Part shown: piece after piece, positions 27,474 through 36,225 of the stretch
How positions within the stretch are numbered: position 1 is the stretch's first letter
Layout: each line of letters begins with the position of its first letter
From: Marinomonas maritima
GTDB taxonomy: Bacteria; Pseudomonadota; Gammaproteobacteria; Pseudomonadales; Marinomonadaceae
DNA length: 64,000 nt
Reading direction: 5' to 3'
Assembly: GCF_024435075.2 (NCBI RefSeq)
Contig: NZ_JAMZEG020000004.1
Span: forward strand, 354,001 to 418,000
Translations under genes and position numbers: made by a program
Notes under the pieces: model-generated
The model's database searches: none
Seen by the model: only the letters and a program-made list of their open reading frames with translations
Told to the model about the DNA's origin: nothing

Positions 27474-28163
27474 ATGAGAACGGCTTTTTTTATTGATGGA
27501 TATAACCTGTTTTACGGCTTGCTCGCTAATACTCCTTATAAGTGGCTCGACCTACCCACCTTACTTACGCACATCACTACAATCGAAAACCCTAAAGCAA
27601 AAACAGCAGAAATCTACTACTTTAGCTCACCAGTAAAGCCAGAATTGGCTAGTAGAGGAACTCAATCAAAAGAAGCGCAGGACTCTTATATCCGAGCGCT
27701 AAAAGTAAATCACGTAACGGTTACACTAGGTAGACACACTCTCGAACCAGCGCAAGCTCCAAGGTTTATTGACAAATCGACTCGACCTTCCCGACAAGAT
27801 AAGGTTGATATCTGGAAATTAGAAGAAAAAGAAACAGATGTTAATTTAGCGGTCAGCATGTATCGCCTCTTATCTAAGCAACAAGCTCTACATATGGAAG
27901 ATCAAATTCAACAAGTTGTGTTGGTTTCTGCAGATACTGATATTGGCCCTGCTCTTCGAGCAATCAAAGAAGACTTTCCTCATATAACGATTGGGGTCAT
28001 TCTTCCGCATAGAGAAGGCATCAATCGTGGTGCACCAGGAACATTAAAGAATCAAGCAAACTGGATGCGGACCGTTGTTAAAGATGTCGAGCTTGAAGCT
28101 CATCAGTTTCCAGACAGAATACCAACTCATAAAAAACCGATTTTTAAACCTAAGTACTGGTAG
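27474..28163 (+). CDS. NYN-domain (PIN-like) nuclease
   Basis: A 229-residue protein of the NYN/LabA-DUF88 family of metal-dependent RNases. Acidic active-site residues: D8 in FFIDGYNLF, D122 in KETDVNLAV, and D154/D156 in SADTDIGPA. No DNA-binding or partner domain follows; the C-terminus is basic. Start has AAGGA eight bases upstream. It converges on the defence-like cassette (108 bases between stops) and has palindromes and a hairpin upstream. NYN proteins occur both in housekeeping RNA decay and in conflict systems; I cannot decide which from sequence. Confidence 0.85.
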   Translation: MRTAFFIDGYNLFYGLLANTPYKWLDLPTLLTHITTIENPKAKTAEIYYFSSPVKPELASRGTQSKEAQDSYIRALKVNHVTVTLGRHTLEPAQAPRFIDKSTRPSRQDKVDIWKLEEKETDVNLAVSMYRLLSKQQALHMEDQIQQVVLVSADTDIGPALRAIKEDFPHITIGVILPHREGINRGAPGTLKNQANWMRTVVKDVELEAHQFPDRIPTHKKPIFKPKYW

Positions 28164-28271
28164 ATGCTTTGAAATAGCCAAACGCTGCTTCAATTCTATA
28201 AACAACAAATACCGCCTAGCAAACTCAGCCGTGCTATTGCGGATTAATTTGGTGGTCACTGGCTTTATTAT

Positions 28272-30038
28272 CTACCAAAGGTTATCTTTCTGAATAAAGT
28301 CCAAACCAACTCTCGTTTGATTTGCTCCAAACCTCTGTAGAAGATTAAGGGCATACTCATAACGAAGCTCTGCAACTACTTGGGCTTCAACTTTCTTAAT
28401 ACTTAGATTACCTTCATTTTCTCTAACCTGTGCCAAACCAATCTTTTTTTCTTCTGTAAAAAGCCCTTGATTAGATGCATAAAACGTATCCCAAATTGGA
28501 CTTCCTCCTCCAGTAAAAGCAAAAGCTTTGGGTTCAGAGAAGAGTTCGCAGTTTAAATAAACAAATTCATTTGTATTTGCATCTTCGTTTGCTCTAGGAA
28601 GCTTCGCATTGTTTAGTTTAACGGCTTTAAAAGCTAAATAATGGGTACCAATTCTACTTTTCCACGGAGCTGATTTTTGTCCTGGCACTAAATCACATGC
28701 AGGAGTTAGGCAGACCCAAAATTCATCATTTACAGAAAAAACTGTACCTGTATTGAGGTGTTTACCGATCACGGGCATGGAACAGGTGAAGGCATTGAGA
28801 TGCCCACAGGAAAGGTCTACATTTTCAATACACTCTTTAAAGAAACGTTCGATAACAACTTTTTTGTCTTCAGATAAAAGAACTGAAGCGAGGCGGATTG
28901 AAAATTCTCGAAGTGAGCTCTTAGAAGATCTTCCCAATTGCTCCCAGTGAAGATCAATTGCCTTATCGTGAGCAAGAGTATCTTTACTATTTGATAGCAG
29001 ACTATATAGCCATCCCGCTTGGGCAGAGCGATTTAAGAGAATACTTTGGGCTTGCTCCAAACCTCTTTCATCTATTTCATGGCGTATCTTCGCCATCAGT
29101 AGATGCATAGGGGACGCATTAAAATGATTTAAAGAGTCACATAGAGCTGTATAAAGTTCTTCTTCTGGGTCATCTGAAGATTTATGCACAACAGAAATAA
29201 AAACTTTTCCTGTGGAAATATAGTTCAAGTTGTTGTCTTCCCACTTCCAGACTAGATCATTTCTTATCGCTCCGATGCTCATTTCACAATGAGCTATTAC
29301 TTCTCTAAGCCGAAATAGAATTAGATCGCCTATTGAAAATCCTATATTACTTACAGGAGGTAGACTTTCATTTATCGCAGAAATTTCATCGGAAAACGAA
29401 TTAAAAATATGTTCGGGTTTTTTATACTTCTTTAGACTCCCATTAGAAACAAACTCAACAACCTCTTTTATTGAATAAACATTTTCTTTATCTAACCATT
29501 TGTAGCTATCAGAATTTTCGTAGAGCCATTCTTCTATAAGCTCTTTCTTCTCAGACAAAGACGAGAAAATATCACCATTAACCGTATAAAAATCCCCAAG
29601 TATTTCCTCGAAAACCTGCTTGATATTATCGTCAGCAACACCTTTGGTATGAACAAGAACAATATTAAAGTGATTGTTAAAGTCTAGTTTATTAATGATC
29701 TTTCTAGCTCTTTTCCCATCATCTTGATTACCATCTAAATGGTAGTCCAGTATCAATAGATCGCTGTGATGCAAATGTTCAGGAATATAGTTGTCATCAT
29801 CTATTTTTGGAGACTTACCATTAAAGACGTCTAAACTCCATTTGTGATTTTCATGACACATCTTTGTAATATTTATCAAACGAGCTATATTTGGGTTATC
29901 CGTGTCAGGAGTATTGCCTGAATTCTGTAGCAGCTCTTGTAATGTCGGATATTCATCGTCAATTACTGTTACGGTTCTGATAGGGTCAATAAATGCTTCT
30001 TTGATTAGGTCTTGATAAGTTGTTGCCGTATCACTCAT
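28272..30038 (-). CDS. Receiver-like protein with unrecognised C-terminal region; partner of the MORC-kinase
   Basis: A 588-residue cytoplasmic protein. Residues about 20-160 look like a divergent response-regulator receiver: acidic pair VIDDE (D27, D28), predicted phosphoacceptor D98 in LLILDYHLDG, and T131 in VLVHTKG at the end of strand 4. The usual strand-5 lysine is not obvious. An insertion (about 38-80) lies after the acidic pair. The C-terminal 400 residues match nothing I recognise and would be the effector; they contain ACDLVPGQK and CSMPVIGKH. The start ATG overlaps the stop of the upstream kinase gene by eight bases with AGGGA upstream, so translation is coupled. Locally very AT-rich (about 28% GC at 29401-29460 by hand count), unlike flanking core genes. 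Confidence 0.75.
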   Translation of the reverse strand: MSDTATTYQDLIKEAFIDPIRTVTVIDDEYPTLQELLQNSGNTPDTDNPNIARLINITKMCHENHKWSLDVFNGKSPKIDDDNYIPEHLHHSDLLILDYHLDGNQDDGKRARKIINKLDFNNHFNIVLVHTKGVADDNIKQVFEEILGDFYTVNGDIFSSLSEKKELIEEWLYENSDSYKWLDKENVYSIKEVVEFVSNGSLKKYKKPEHIFNSFSDEISAINESLPPVSNIGFSIGDLILFRLREVIAHCEMSIGAIRNDLVWKWEDNNLNYISTGKVFISVVHKSSDDPEEELYTALCDSLNHFNASPMHLLMAKIRHEIDERGLEQAQSILLNRSAQAGWLYSLLSNSKDTLAHDKAIDLHWEQLGRSSKSSLREFSIRLASVLLSEDKKVVIERFFKECIENVDLSCGHLNAFTCSMPVIGKHLNTGTVFSVNDEFWVCLTPACDLVPGQKSAPWKSRIGTHYLAFKAVKLNNAKLPRANEDANTNEFVYLNCELFSEPKAFAFTGGGSPIWDTFYASNQGLFTEEKKIGLAQVRENEGNLSIKKVEAQVVAELRYEYALNLLQRFGANQTRVGLDFIQKDNLW

Positions 30039-33000
30039 GCGTTAGTCCCTTAAACTCAATGACAAAGTTAGCACCTGATAATAATTTTTTCTCGGAGCGT
30101 GTTTCATAACGGATTTTATGGCCGCCAGCTTGTAGGTTTTGCTTAGATAGATACAGCCCTACTCCTCGCCCACCTCGCTGCTTGCGAGTAAAGAAAAGAG
30201 TAAAAAGCTGATCATAATCGTCTTGATCCACACCTTGCCCTGTATCTGATATGTAGACGTCACCATCTTTAACATCTAAAGCAATTTTTCTGTTATCAGT
30301 ATCACCACGCTGACACCAGTAAAGAGAGTTGTTAATCAAGTTCATAAAAACAGGATAGATGCGTGCAGGCACTTCTTGAATCACTATCGAGTCAAAAGAA
30401 TCAGAGACTTCAAAGGTAATCCCTGCTTTCTCAAAATGATCGCCAAAATACGATTGAATATATTCAGTAATCTTGGAGCCTTTAATTCTCTCTATTGTTT
30501 TCCTACCCGAAAGTTTAAGCGGCGACAGAAAACGCAGTCTTTCTGTCAACGCCTGATGCGCATGAGAAGTACTTTCCAGCAGAGAAATTTGTCTTTCCGT
30601 CAAAGCATCCGAGCTTAGATGTTTTAAGCCGTATGCTATGGTTTGATCGAATCCTTCTAGCTCGTGGCCGATGATTTCAACGGTAATGCCAAGCTGCGCC
30701 AGCGAATGCAGCCTCGCAATCTCTTCACGATATTTTTCTGTCTGATTCATGCTATGAACTGCCAGATTTTCTAGATCTATCTCTTCACTAATTCGTTCTA
30801 GAGCCGTCACGTAGGGAGAAAGTTTCTGGGCGTTCTCAATTTCGACTTTAGCTTGCATGTCATCCAGCTTTTCTAGCGCAAGACTTAATGAGCCTTTTTC
30901 AAGCCTTAGATCTTCTAGATCCTCCTCTACAGCAAGTTTGTATTGCTCTCGGCAATGCTTCACTAATTCATCAAACTCTTGCTGTTGCTTGGCTAGCATA
31001 GCTTTACCTTGTGCCGCATAGCGTGTAATGCTGTTATTTAGACTGGCTAGTTTGCTGCGGTATACCTCGGAGGCTTTTTCGTAATCGGATTTTTGTTTGG
31101 ATTCAGCAAGCGCTTTGTTAACGACAAAAGTAAGCTCTTTGACTAGCTCTTTCGCTGCAAGCTCATGCTTGCGATAGCCACGGTAATCGTCTTCTAAACG
31201 ACCTAAATTGGCAGGTACTGGGCTTAATGAAAACGCTTGCGTTGTTTCATTGAAGTTATCCACCTCTGACTTAAGTTCTTGAATTTCATCGATGGAATTG
31301 AGCGATAGGCGGCTTTCAAAGGTATTTTTCAACTCCGATAGTTTATCGACGTGTGAAATTAGCTGATTAAGATTCTTCTTAATAGAGGAGCGAATTCTAG
31401 TTCGCTCTTTGGACTGGATCTTTTTACGATCTTCTTCCGCTTTCTCTAATGCTTTTTGCTCTTTTATATTTTCAATTGTGACTTTTCTATTATCAGACTT
31501 TCTTCCGAAATATTTGTCTGCTGAGTCTTGTAATATATTTTCAACGATTTCCCTAAAAAGCTTGGCTGCACGGTTTTCTATAATCCCCTCACGACCAGCT
31601 TTATCTTTTAAATTGGGGTTGTTTTCTCTTGATATAGATACTCTGCCAAACATTCTCCGGCTTGACCAAAAATAACGGCCAGCATTTTTAGACCGACGTT
31701 CCTCTATCGAGAAATAATCACTATCAACACGGCCATAGGGCATTACCCGTAAGCCATCACGATATACTCTAAAGCCCGCGTATTTATCCGCCTGAGCCAT
31801 AAATGAGGCGTGTTGTTGATCGGATAAGGAAGTACTGCCGATTAGCTGCTCAAAGGTTCCAGCCCTTAAGTCAAAAGCTCCAAATAGAGAATCTTTCCGA
31901 ACTTTATAAGCTGTTCTAGGCTTCACAGTGTAGTTTTCAATCCATTCACCAAACACTTTTACTCGACCATGAAAGTAGCCCTCTTCATCCACATGACCTT
32001 CTAATATATGTTCAAGGTCTTCGAGATTTTTCAGGTCAAACTCTCTACCTTCACCGATTAAGTCAAATGGGAGACCTTTACGCCAACAGCGCACTAAACA
32101 ACCAAAGTCGTTTGCAATAGGCTCCGAGCCTTTGGAAAAAGGGTCGGTAAAATTTGATAAGGTCTGGAAAAAACGTTCTCTAGTTAACTTTTCAGATTCA
32201 TCCGCTTCTAAAAGAGGAATGGTCGAAAGCTGTACTTCAAGGTCATACATAATCTCTGCGATCAGCATCGCTGTGCCGTGCTCGGATTCACCGTTGAAAA
32301 CAGACCATTTATTTAGCTGTTCCTCTGAAAAGACTTCTTTGATAAGCGTGTGCTCTATTAGCTTTTTCGTTAGCTCATCTTTTCCATCTTTTTCTTCTTG
32401 CTCAGAAAAGGCTTTCCAAGCCTCTGCTAACCGCTGGTTACGTGCTGGATCATCCGCATCCCCCCAGATATTACCCATCATCTGATCAAATAATGCAGGC
32501 AGTTCTTCTATAAGGTCAGAAGCCTTAGAAAAACCAGTAATTGGAATACGAATATCGTGAAGGTAAAGAAAGGGGTTTTCAAACAATCGCCAGTCAATCA
32601 AAGCGGCAACGAAGTCTTCATTTTTACGCTTCGAAACGAGTAACAGAAGAGGGCCTAATGCCGCTGATGAAAGGCGGCCAATGCCTTTTTGTCCTTGTTT
32701 AGGTCTAGGAGATAATCCATTACGATCTTTTTCAGGAATTTCAAACCCATTAGTTTTGGATTCTGTGCCAACGGTTAGCCATTTACTTTCGAACTCTTGG
32801 CGGTTCATACCGTGGCCGTCGTCAAAAATAGCAGCCACTTTGACATCACCATCAAATAAATGCAGCTCAACATGTTGAGCATAAGCATCATAGGCATTTT
32901 TCCAAAGTTCAGATATAGCGGTCGGACAGTCTGCTATCTGCTCTCGGCCTAGGTGATCTATGGTTCTTGCTCGTGTTTGAAAAGTAACTGGGGCAGTCAT
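30031..33000 (-). CDS. MORC-like GHKL ATPase fused to a histidine-kinase catalytic core
   Basis: About 989 residues with two separate GHKL ATP-binding modules. N-terminal MORC/Hsp90-like module: ISELWKNAYDAYA (N-box, E31/N35), FDDGHGM (60-65), KGIGRLSSAALG (105-116), and the S5-like end KDKAGREGIIENRA (about 465-478). Middle: long charged coiled coil, about 505-770. C-terminal kinase-like module: IGHELEGFDQTI (His near 778, H-box-like), N-box MNLINNSLYWC, G1 DTGQGVD, F-box LFTLFFTRK, G2 GRGVGLYLS. No membrane segments. It follows a cytosine methyltransferase gene by 67 bases and overlaps the receiver-like gene. Reads as a cytoplasmic DNA-associated sensor that could phosphorylate its partner; the function is inferred. 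Confidence 0.85.
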   Translation of the reverse strand: MTAPVTFQTRARTIDHLGREQIADCPTAISELWKNAYDAYAQHVELHLFDGDVKVAAIFDDGHGMNRQEFESKWLTVGTESKTNGFEIPEKDRNGLSPRPKQGQKGIGRLSSAALGPLLLLVSKRKNEDFVAALIDWRLFENPFLYLHDIRIPITGFSKASDLIEELPALFDQMMGNIWGDADDPARNQRLAEAWKAFSEQEEKDGKDELTKKLIEHTLIKEVFSEEQLNKWSVFNGESEHGTAMLIAEIMYDLEVQLSTIPLLEADESEKLTRERFFQTLSNFTDPFSKGSEPIANDFGCLVRCWRKGLPFDLIGEGREFDLKNLEDLEHILEGHVDEEGYFHGRVKVFGEWIENYTVKPRTAYKVRKDSLFGAFDLRAGTFEQLIGSTSLSDQQHASFMAQADKYAGFRVYRDGLRVMPYGRVDSDYFSIEERRSKNAGRYFWSSRRMFGRVSISRENNPNLKDKAGREGIIENRAAKLFREIVENILQDSADKYFGRKSDNRKVTIENIKEQKALEKAEEDRKKIQSKERTRIRSSIKKNLNQLISHVDKLSELKNTFESRLSLNSIDEIQELKSEVDNFNETTQAFSLSPVPANLGRLEDDYRGYRKHELAAKELVKELTFVVNKALAESKQKSDYEKASEVYRSKLASLNNSITRYAAQGKAMLAKQQQEFDELVKHCREQYKLAVEEDLEDLRLEKGSLSLALEKLDDMQAKVEIENAQKLSPYVTALERISEEIDLENLAVHSMNQTEKYREEIARLHSLAQLGITVEIIGHELEGFDQTIAYGLKHLSSDALTERQISLLESTSHAHQALTERLRFLSPLKLSGRKTIERIKGSKITEYIQSYFGDHFEKAGITFEVSDSFDSIVIQEVPARIYPVFMNLINNSLYWCQRGDTDNRKIALDVKDGDVYISDTGQGVDQDDYDQLFTLFFTRKQRGGRGVGLYLSKQNLQAGGHKIRYETRSEKKLLSGANFVIEFKGLTHE

Positions 33001-33067
33001 TGTGCATCTTCCTGAATATTGTCCTTTAAAAATACCGCTATCTTACAATCAAAGAAAGTGGCCTTTT

Positions 33068-34234
33068 TTATGAAGCTGATAATAACTTAGATATTTCAGA
33101 TATAAGGGCCTCACCTAGTTTTATAGGTACTGCGTTCCCTATCTGTTTCGCCATCGCCATTGACCCACCAGTAAACATGTAATCATCTGGGAAGGTTTGT
33201 AAACGTGCGGCATGACGTAAGGTTATACCATGTGGTAACCAAGGATGTACAAAACGCCCCTTTGAAGGGTTATTGCATCCTGTTGTAATCGTGTTTGAAG
33301 GTTGATGCGGAAAGATGCGGCCATATACATCTTTGTGGCCTTTATAATCGCCTTTATGGCAGTTTAAAACTCGTCCAGACTCGTCTCTACTACCCAGTAA
33401 TGGCGTATTTTCAAAAACTTGAGTCAGTGCTTCTGAGTGCACCATGTTTAAATTACATGGGTCTTCTGGCTTTAGCTCTTTACCCCACTTTAAAGATGCC
33501 ATTCTCTTAGCTGACTCATCTTCAGTATAGCCAAACTTCTCCTCTAACCGGCGTTTGAATTCATTTAACGTCGAAGGCTTTGGCTCTTCAAAAATAGATG
33601 AAGCGGTTAACCATTGGCAGTCACCAGATTTGTAGTGTGTTGCTTTCGGCGGCCATTCGATATCGTCCCGTATCACGTCATTGCGTAAAGCAAAGATGAA
33701 AGCGCGCCTACGGTTTTGCGGAACACCATAGTCTTTAGCATTTAAGATCAATGGCGCACCAGTAATCACTCGATAGCCATGATCTTTGGCAAGCTGGAGA
33801 AAATCGTTAAGATATTTTTCATGGCGTGGCCACAATAAACCTGGGACATTCTCAACTAAGAACGCTTTGGGCTTTAGGTGCTCAACGAAGTCGAAGTAAC
33901 GTATAAGTAAGGCATTTCTTGGGTCGTCTTTCCCAGAATCTTTAAAACGGTGAGATGAAAAGCCTTGGCATGGCGGGCCACCAAGCAGAATATCCAAATG
34001 ACCTTTTTTAATACCTTGATCACGTATAAGCGAGTCGATATCAAATTTAGTAATGTCTTGAGCAAACACTTGAGTAGGAGCACCTAGCCGTTCAACTAGA
34101 TTCTTTTGATAGGTTTCAGCTGCACTTTGGTCAAACTCAATAGCAGCAAGCACATTAACACCGACGTTATGCGCAGCAAGTGAAAAACCACCTGCCCCTG
34201 AAAATAAATCTATTGCCGTCAGTTTCTGTGCCAT
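33068..34234 (-). CDS. DNA (cytosine-5) methyltransferase
   Basis: A 388-residue C5-MTase with all main motifs: I DLFSGAGGFS (9-18), IV GGPPCQGFS with catalytic C89, VI ENVPGLL (E128), VIII NRRRAFIF, IX RHAARLQTFPDDY and X AKQIGNAVP. The target-recognition region between VIII and IX is about 130 residues; recognition sequence cannot be read. No classical restriction endonuclease or Vsr gene is adjacent, so the downstream MORC-kinase and receiver-like protein may take that role. First of the three tightly spaced minus-strand genes. Confidence 0.95.
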   Translation of the reverse strand: MAQKLTAIDLFSGAGGFSLAAHNVGVNVLAAIEFDQSAAETYQKNLVERLGAPTQVFAQDITKFDIDSLIRDQGIKKGHLDILLGGPPCQGFSSHRFKDSGKDDPRNALLIRYFDFVEHLKPKAFLVENVPGLLWPRHEKYLNDFLQLAKDHGYRVITGAPLILNAKDYGVPQNRRRAFIFALRNDVIRDDIEWPPKATHYKSGDCQWLTASSIFEEPKPSTLNEFKRRLEEKFGYTEDESAKRMASLKWGKELKPEDPCNLNMVHSEALTQVFENTPLLGSRDESGRVLNCHKGDYKGHKDVYGRIFPHQPSNTITTGCNNPSKGRFVHPWLPHGITLRHAARLQTFPDDYMFTGGSMAMAKQIGNAVPIKLGEALISEISKLLSAS

Positions 34235-34387
34235 CGTAAATTCGCGAGTTCAAAAATGACGTAATTATACGTAAGGCAAGCTTATTGTCATAGCACAATA
34301 CAACAAACACGTTGCACGTATACAAAACTCTCTTTGTTATATATTAGTTAGCAAATATGTATAGAAGAGCCGATTTTTTATACATAT

Positions 34388-34696
34388 CTATTGCTGCATC
34401 TCACTCACAAACCGAATCATCGCACTTGGCTCTTCCGTTTGAAAAAGGTCTTTAAAATCATGATCCGTATAGATTTCTGAGGAAGCGTCACATCCTTCAT
34501 TAATCGCTTTACACACCGTGTAACGAGGACTATCAGGGTCTTCTCGTTGGGCTTTTTCTTTGTAATCCACCCATAGCTGGTAGTACTGATCGTCCACTCG
34601 AAAATAGAATGAGGCACAAGTGTCATTCTCATAGCGGCAATCTTTTAACGTAACAGGGAGATCGCTTGACTTAAAACCCAACTCAAATCGGCTCAT
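34388..34696 (-). CDS. Small hypothetical protein upstream of the methyltransferase cassette
   Basis: A 102-residue acidic cytoplasmic protein I do not recognise. The ATG at 34696 is better spaced from AAGGA than the ATG at 34699. Sequence: soluble, aromatic-rich centre (FYFRVDDQYYQLWVDYKEKA), two possible redox cysteines, acidic tail. Same strand as the methyltransferase, 153 bases upstream of it, and just downstream of a cluster of inverted repeats. It could be part of the cassette or an independent cargo gene. Confidence 0.65.
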   Translation of the reverse strand: MSRFELGFKSSDLPVTLKDCRYENDTCASFYFRVDDQYYQLWVDYKEKAQREDPDSPRYTVCKAINEGCDASSEIYTDHDFKDLFQTEEPSAMIRFVSEMQQ

Positions 34697-34782
34697 CATT
34701 TATCCTTAAAATCATATTAACGGTATATAAAACGGCTTCCCAAGTTAAAGTAATGCAATAGATCCCAAGACTCACTCTGCAT

Positions 34783-34903
34783 CGTGAGAACTCACGTCGT
34801 TGCTATCTTGTGTCGTATGTCGATGTCATCGACACATCAAGTTGTCATGTCGAAATTCTTTTACTTTTTCGACATGATAAGGAGCAAATCCTTATGACAT
34901 GTC
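34783..34903. promoter_or_regulatory. Cluster of inverted repeats between hipA and the small protein gene
   Basis: Five symmetric elements in 121 bases: CGTGAG-AA-CTCACG (34783-34796); TGTCGATG-T-CATCGACA (34818-34834); CATGTCGAAA (34846-34855) with TTTCGACATG (34867-34876); ATAAGGA-GCAAA-TCCTTAT (34877-34895); and the palindrome GACATGTC (34896-34903). TGTCGA occurs four times in either orientation. It lies in the only long gap before the minus-strand cassette, so it is probably its control region. Confidence 0.6.
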
Positions 34904-34935
34904 TATTTTTTCGTGTTTTTTAAACATATCTAAAA

Positions 34936-36225
34936 TCACCCCAACAAGCCTTTATTGTCTTGCCAGCAGGCATCCAGTTGTTTCTCGATCAAACGCACGG
35001 TATCGGGTTTCACGCCTAACGATAAAGCGACGTCACGAAAGCCAGAAAGAGATTCTACGACTTCTTCTATCGCGTGTTGGGCTTGTTTCCAGTTCGCAAA
35101 GCTGGCGGTCGTGGCGAGTTTTTGAATGGCTTTTAATGGTGGTTTTTTGCCGTAACCCGCAAATGACGTGGCTTGTTCGCCAAATGGATGAGGGCTAAAA
35201 GTAACATCGTAAAAAGGGGCTGGTTGCCAAGTGCCCTTATCGTCTTGTAAGAAGGCCCAGTTTTTACTGTGGTCGTCCTGATTACAGGCAAATAGGTTAA
35301 ACATGGCACGACGAAATTGCATTTGACCGACCATAGGCGATTTACAAAGGTGTCGACTGAGTTTAATCAAGTCTTCGTAATCTAAACTTGGCGTCCGAAA
35401 GTCAGAATCTAATAAGCCGCATACACTGTGCATGTGTAATCGACCTAGCGAACCTTGTCTGTTTAACACTCGATCAAAGCGTTTTAAAGCCAGCCAATGG
35501 CTAGCGCCAGATTTCGCAGGCGCCTCTATTAGCTTCCACTCTTGAGGTTGAAGTCCTGCTTTTGCTGCCAATGATAGGTAAGCCGCTTCACATCCCCCTT
35601 CTTCATGACCGAGCGCTAGATTTTTTGAGGTAAACTTTACTAACCAAGCTTCATCATTTTTTTGAGCTTGAGTCCGCCAACAAGTTGGTTGATCTGGACC
35701 AAGATACACTTGGGCTTTTGGCCTTGCTCCACCAGAGCTACCAGCAGCAACCAAAGCAGCCAATACCTCTTCGGTTTGTCCGTCAAACAGGCTTTGCGCT
35801 TCTAAACCAAGTATCTGAATATCTATATCGCTATCATCGTATTGCTTAAAGTCCGACTCAGGGCTAAAGGAAAGCGCACCCATCGCAGAATCTCCGACAA
35901 AAGTGAGCCTGTCCATTGCCGTAATTTGTGCAGGCAAAATATCATGCTGACGAAATATTCTGTCTTGTAATAGCAGCCCCCAGCCATCGGGTAAGCTGTC
36001 GCCAAACACACCATGAACACCGTGATGGGGCGTTTTTGGCGCCCGTTGTAAATCAGTATTAGCGTTTAGAGTAATAGGCGATACGTTACCAAATTGCTGA
36101 ATATAATCCGCGTCGTACTGAAAAAAAACGCCTTGTTGGTTTTGCGCTAATCTTCCAACATTTACTCTATTTCCTGTTGATAGAGTGCGCTGAACCACTA
36201 GTTTTTGAATCGGTTTAAAAGCCAT
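34936..36225 (-). CDS. hipA: HipA-family serine/threonine kinase toxin
   Basis: A 429-residue HipA. Visible motifs: N-terminal HipA domain with VFGDSLPDGWG, the Gly-rich ATP loop SSGGARPKAQV, catalytic QDDHSKNWAFL and metal-binding PFYDVTFSP. Family toxins phosphorylate targets such as glutamyl-tRNA synthetase and cause growth arrest or persistence. It overlaps the upstream antitoxin gene by 11 bases. Full length; no broken motif. Confidence 0.93.
   Translation of the reverse strand: MAFKPIQKLVVQRTLSTGNRVNVGRLAQNQQGVFFQYDADYIQQFGNVSPITLNANTDLQRAPKTPHHGVHGVFGDSLPDGWGLLLQDRIFRQHDILPAQITAMDRLTFVGDSAMGALSFSPESDFKQYDDSDIDIQILGLEAQSLFDGQTEEVLAALVAAGSSGGARPKAQVYLGPDQPTCWRTQAQKNDEAWLVKFTSKNLALGHEEGGCEAAYLSLAAKAGLQPQEWKLIEAPAKSGASHWLALKRFDRVLNRQGSLGRLHMHSVCGLLDSDFRTPSLDYEDLIKLSRHLCKSPMVGQMQFRRAMFNLFACNQDDHSKNWAFLQDDKGTWQPAPFYDVTFSPHPFGEQATSFAGYGKKPPLKAIQKLATTASFANWKQAQHAIEEVVESLSGFRDVALSLGVKPDTVRLIEKQLDACWQDNKGLLG

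Noticed and set aside
28272..30038. Detocs-type defence system
   Set aside because: Both use two-component logic, but the kinase here has a MORC-like N-terminus and the operon has a methyltransferase; I see no TPR-type sensor or separate decoy receiver.
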